From Candidatus Dormiibacterota bacterium (GTDB lineage Bacteria > Vulcanimicrobiota > Vulcanimicrobiia > Vulcanimicrobiales > Vulcanimicrobiaceae), in the NCBI GenBank assembly GCA_035532835.1, contig DATKQG010000086.1:1-51994 (forward strand): a DNA stretch of 51,994 nucleotides. The letters are read 5' to 3'. How positions within the stretch are numbered: the first letter of the stretch is position 1; each line of letters starts with the position of its first letter. Shown here piece after piece: positions 49,057 through 51,994 of this stretch. A program made the position numbers and the translations under genes. The notes beneath the pieces were generated by a model. That model did not search any database. It had not been told where the DNA came from and worked only from the letters and a program-made list of their open reading frames with translations.

Positions 49057-51554
49057 TCGGCATCAGCTTGAGTTTTTGCACCGCGCCTTACGGGCGCTCC
49101 CCGTCCGTTCTTCGCCGGCTTCGCCAGTGCCAGCGCCGGTGTTGCCGGCGCACCGGCGAGCGGAAGCACCCCATCGACACGGAAGGTTCCAACCGTTATT
49201 GCGAGCGAGCGAGCCTGCTCTTCGAGCGAAACCGCGGCAGCAGCGGCTTCTTCTACAACGGCGGCATTCTGCTGTGTGATCTGATCCATCTGCATGACCG
49301 CCTTGTTCACTTGTTCGATGCCGCTACTCTGTTCCAGCGACGCCTGCGCGATGTCGCCGATCAATTCGGTAACGCGCTTCACCGAATCGACGATTTCCTT
49401 CATCGTCGTGCCGGCCTGTTGCACCAGACGCGTGCCGCCTTCGACTTTTTCAACCGATCCCCCGATAAGCGTCTTGATCTCTTTGGCGGCTGCAGCACTG
49501 CGTTGTGCGAGGTTGCGCACCTCCCCGGCCACGACCGCGAAGCCGCGCCCCTGTTCCCCTGCCCGTGCGGCTTCTACCGCGGCATTCAGAGCCAGGATAT
49601 TGGTTTGGAACGCGATGCCGTCGATGACGCTGATGATCTCGACGATCTTGCGCGAACTGTCGTTGATCGCGCTCATCGTGACAACGACCTGTTCGACCAC
49701 GTCGCCGCCCTTGATCGCCACGTCGCGCGCCCCCAGGCCGAGCTGGTTGGCTTGCCGCGCATTCTCCGCACTTTGACGCACGGTAGCGGTGAGCTCTTCC
49801 ATGCTGGAAGCGGTTTCTTCCAGACTGGAGGCCTGTTCTTCCGTGCGCTGTGAGAGATCGGCGTTGCCGGCGGCGATCTCTTCGGCAGCACTCTTTACGG
49901 CGTCGACCGCCGTCTTGATTTGCTGGATCAGCATCTGCAAGCTGCTCGACGTCGCGTTTGCGTCGTCTTTCAATTGCCCAAACATACCGCCGTAGTCGGC
50001 CTCGATACGCTCCGTGAGATCGCCGCGCGAAAATGCGGCCAAGACGCGCATGACGTCGCCTAGTCCCATCTCGCAGATATCGATCAACGTATTGATCGAT
50101 GCGGCGAGTGCGTGGAAGAAGCCATCTTTGCCGGCTAGGATAATGCGCTGCGAGAAGTCGCCGCCGGAAGCCGCCGAAACGATGTCGCCGACCTCCTTTT
50201 CGACCTGTACCTCCGCGGTACGATCGACCCATTCTACAACGGCGCCGTGGCGTGCGCCCTTCTCGTCCATAATGGCATTAGCGGACAATACAAAGGTACG
50301 CCCGCCGATCGTGACCTCGGAACGGTGTGTGTCCGTAATGCTGCCCAAGATGCGCCTCTGATGCGCGGGCACCTTGTGGAATTCGTCGATACTCGTACCG
50401 AGGAGACGCTCGACGTGCATGTTGGGGAGATCTTTTTGGATGTCTTTCTCCGCCACACGGAACATATCGAGAATCGCCTTATTCATATAGACGATCTTCA
50501 TATTTTCGTCGGCTAACATCGTATTCGTCGAAACGTTATCGAGCGCCGTCTTGATCCGTAACATCTCCGCTTTGCGACGTTCCTCCTCGGCCTGCTCCTT
50601 CAGATCCGCGGTACAGTCGTACCATTCGACCACCGTACCGATGCGATCGCCGCTATCGCTAAAGACCGCATTTGCCGCTAGATCGAAAAAGCGGCTGCCG
50701 ATGCTTATACGCGCTTTATACGCATCGCCGCGCATCGATGAGAGAATGTCTCTCTGATGCTGCGCTCGCTTGTGGAAATCATCGATACACGTGCCCAGTA
50801 GCGCCTTCGGATCGAAATGCGGAAGGTCTTTGCGAATGTCGACAAGGGCTTCTTCGAACATCTTCTGAACCGCGCGGTTCAGAAATACGATGCGGAAATC
50901 ATTGTCGGCGATCATGATGTTCGTCGACACGTTATCGACCGCGCAAAGCAGGCGGGCACTTTCCGCACTCAGACGCTGCTGCTCGCCTTCAAAAAGAAGA
51001 GCCGCAGTACAGTCGTCCCATTCAACCACCGTGCCTATGCGCTCGCCGGCATCGCTATAGACAGCGTTTGCCGAAAGATCGAAAGAACGCCCGCCGATCG
51101 CAATACGCGATTTGTACGAGTCCTTCTGAAGGGCCGACAGAATGCGGCGCTGGTGCGCGGGATCGCGGTGGAACTCGTCGATGCAGCGACCGCTCAGACT
51201 TGTCGGGTCGAAGCCCGGAATCTGCTTGCGGATGTCTGCTGCCGCGTTCTGGAACATGTTCTCTATCGACCGGTTCATGTACACGATCCGAAACTCGTTG
51301 TCTGCGATCATGATGTTGGTCGAAACATTCTGCAGCGCGCATTGGAGCCGTAAAAATTCGTCTTCTTGTTTGTTGCGCTGTTCGCGCAAACCGGCTTGCA
51401 AGGAGTGGAGCCCCTCTACGATCTCGCGCAGAGGATCGCCTCCGTCGGAGGGCAGCGAGACGTCGTAATTGCCGCCGGCTATACGGGTGAGAGCGGCTGA
51501 AATGTCGGCGCAACGCCGCGCGACTTGTCCGTTCAAATCGATAAGGATTGGCAT
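49041..51554 (-). CDS. soluble chemoreceptor with three tandem Aer2-like PAS domains
   Basis: An 837-residue receptor without membrane helices. Three PAS repeats of about 132 residues (about 70-190, 202-322, 334-450) are followed by a HAMP-like linker, a coiled coil and the tip [20 protein letters not shown]. Each PAS repeat has a His in an FH(R/K)xx(A/P)xHQR motif (His129, His261, His393) and a Trp in VVEW (Trp179, 311, 442) about 50 residues later. That arrangement recalls the heme-PAS domain of Pseudomonas Aer2, so O2 or NO binding is plausible. AAGGAGG precedes ATG 51554. The end is short and alanine/lysine-rich. Confidence 0.88.
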   Translation of the reverse strand: MPILIDLNGQVARRCADISAALTRIAGGNYDVSLPSDGGDPLREIVEGLHSLQAGLREQRNKQEDEFLRLQCALQNVSTNIMIADNEFRIVYMNRSIENMFQNAAADIRKQIPGFDPTSLSGRCIDEFHRDPAHQRRILSALQKDSYKSRIAIGGRSFDLSANAVYSDAGERIGTVVEWDDCTAALLFEGEQQRLSAESARLLCAVDNVSTNIMIADNDFRIVFLNRAVQKMFEEALVDIRKDLPHFDPKALLGTCIDDFHKRAQHQRDILSSMRGDAYKARISIGSRFFDLAANAVFSDSGDRIGTVVEWYDCTADLKEQAEEERRKAEMLRIKTALDNVSTNTMLADENMKIVYMNKAILDMFRVAEKDIQKDLPNMHVERLLGTSIDEFHKVPAHQRRILGSITDTHRSEVTIGGRTFVLSANAIMDEKGARHGAVVEWVDRTAEVQVEKEVGDIVSAASGGDFSQRIILAGKDGFFHALAASINTLIDICEMGLGDVMRVLAAFSRGDLTERIEADYGGMFGQLKDDANATSSSLQMLIQQIKTAVDAVKSAAEEIAAGNADLSQRTEEQASSLEETASSMEELTATVRQSAENARQANQLGLGARDVAIKGGDVVEQVVVTMSAINDSSRKIVEIISVIDGIAFQTNILALNAAVEAARAGEQGRGFAVVAGEVRNLAQRSAAAAKEIKTLIGGSVEKVEGGTRLVQQAGTTMKEIVDSVKRVTELIGDIAQASLEQSSGIEQVNKAVMQMDQITQQNAAVVEEAAAAAVSLEEQARSLAITVGTFRVDGVLPLAGAPATPALALAKPAKNGRGAPVRRGAKTQADADWKTF

Positions 51555-51570
51555 TGGTAAAACCTCCTTG

Positions 51571-51994
51571 TCAAGCGCTCGCGGCCGTTTCGACGAGTTC
51601 CATGTCCTCGCTGGACATGAGCTTCTCGATATCGACCAGAATCAGCATGCGTTCTTCAACCGAAGCTATGCCCAGGATGTACTGGATGTCGACGTGCGTT
51701 CCCATATGCGGAACGGGTTTGATCTGGGTATGCGCGAGCATGATGACGTCGGAGACGGCATCGACGACGATACCCATGGTTTTGCCGCAAACATTGATGA
51801 TGATTGCAACGGTGAACTGATCGTATTCAACCGTCGAAAGCCGGAACTTGATCCGAAGGTCGACGATCGGGACGATGATTCCGCGTAAATCGATGACCCC
51901 GAGAATAAACTCCGGCGTGTTTGCGATCTTCGTCACTAGCTCGAACCCACGGATCTCCTGGACGCGTAGGATATCGATGCCGTATTCTTCCGCG
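51571..51994 (-). CDS. cheW: CheW-type coupling protein, N-terminus cut off
   Basis: The last 141 residues of a CheW-like protein, with the upstream part beyond the right edge (frame open as [19 protein letters not shown]). The features [16 protein letters not shown] and [10 protein letters not shown] are typical of CheW domains, which link chemoreceptors to CheA. It ends 16 bases before the receptor gene at 51554, so it is upstream in the same operon. Confidence 0.9.
   Translation of the reverse strand, partial: AEEYGIDILRVQEIRGFELVTKIANTPEFILGVIDLRGIIVPIVDLRIKFRLSTVEYDQFTVAIIINVCGKTMGIVVDAVSDVIMLAHTQIKPVPHMGTHVDIQYILGIASVEERMLILVDIEKLMSSEDMELVETAASA

Overview
The window reads as chromosomal DNA of a free-living, GC-rich, heterotrophic bacterium with respiratory flexibility. 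It is very gene-dense: no gap above about 220 bases lacks a gene, and many neighbours overlap by 4 bases (ATGA or GTGA). The gene mix (CuA/heme-copper oxidase, Cyc2-like porin-cytochrome, phosphoketolase, P3-type proton ATPase, complete arginine operon, chemotaxis block) would fit a soil or acidic-habitat lineage such as Candidatus Eremiobacterota (WPS-2) or a neighbouring phylum. That placement is inference; there is no rRNA or other marker in the window. I saw no tRNA, CRISPR array, insertion sequence or phage gene.

Layout. 1-1851: two cysteine-free ArsR-type repressors with a 24-bp palindromic operator, a cut-off membrane protein, a 7Fe ferredoxin and a DUF1348 protein. 1913-10078: a respiratory/NO-like island. 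It has a translationally coupled operon of subunit II (CuA), a heme-copper oxidase subunit I lacking the usual active-site tyrosine, a membrane-anchored cytochrome c and an NnrS/COX1-like membrane protein. Around it lie a DUF2249-Crp fusion regulator, a stand-alone DUF2249 protein, a radical SAM/SPASM protein and a second COX1-like protein. 10163-12109: a DUF488 protein and an RsbW/STAS partner-switch set. 12204-16339: heme operon hemE-hemH-hemY with a secreted protein of unknown function. 16471-20757: a second radical SAM protein with an FMN-type partner, a Cyc2-like fused cytochrome-porin with a small CuA cupredoxin, and two members of a new-looking paralogous family. 20761-25286: SQR-like flavoprotein, universal stress protein, a soluble two-component system and two more members of that family. 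25410-31195: proton ATPase, phosphoketolase and acetate kinase. 31192-39880: arginine biosynthesis, argF-argR-argG-argH-argC-argJ-argD plus a DUF6496 protein on the minus strand and argB divergent, with two ARG boxes between. 40124-51994: a phytochrome-like GGDEF-EAL protein and a chemotaxis cluster (MCP, cheY, cheA; cheB, cheD, cheR, a triple-PAS soluble MCP, cheW).

How it works together. The first 25 kb suggests respiratory chemistry with several electron carriers (ferredoxin, CuA proteins, membrane-bound and outer-membrane cytochromes, SQR-like flavoprotein), supported by heme synthesis and controlled by Crp/ArsR-type regulators. The phosphoketolase-acetate kinase pair would make ATP from sugar phosphates next to a proton-pumping ATPase. 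The chemotaxis block, whose second receptor carries three PAS domains resembling the Aer2 heme type, would let the cell respond to O2 or another gas. These functional links are inferences from families and order; no experiment supports them here.
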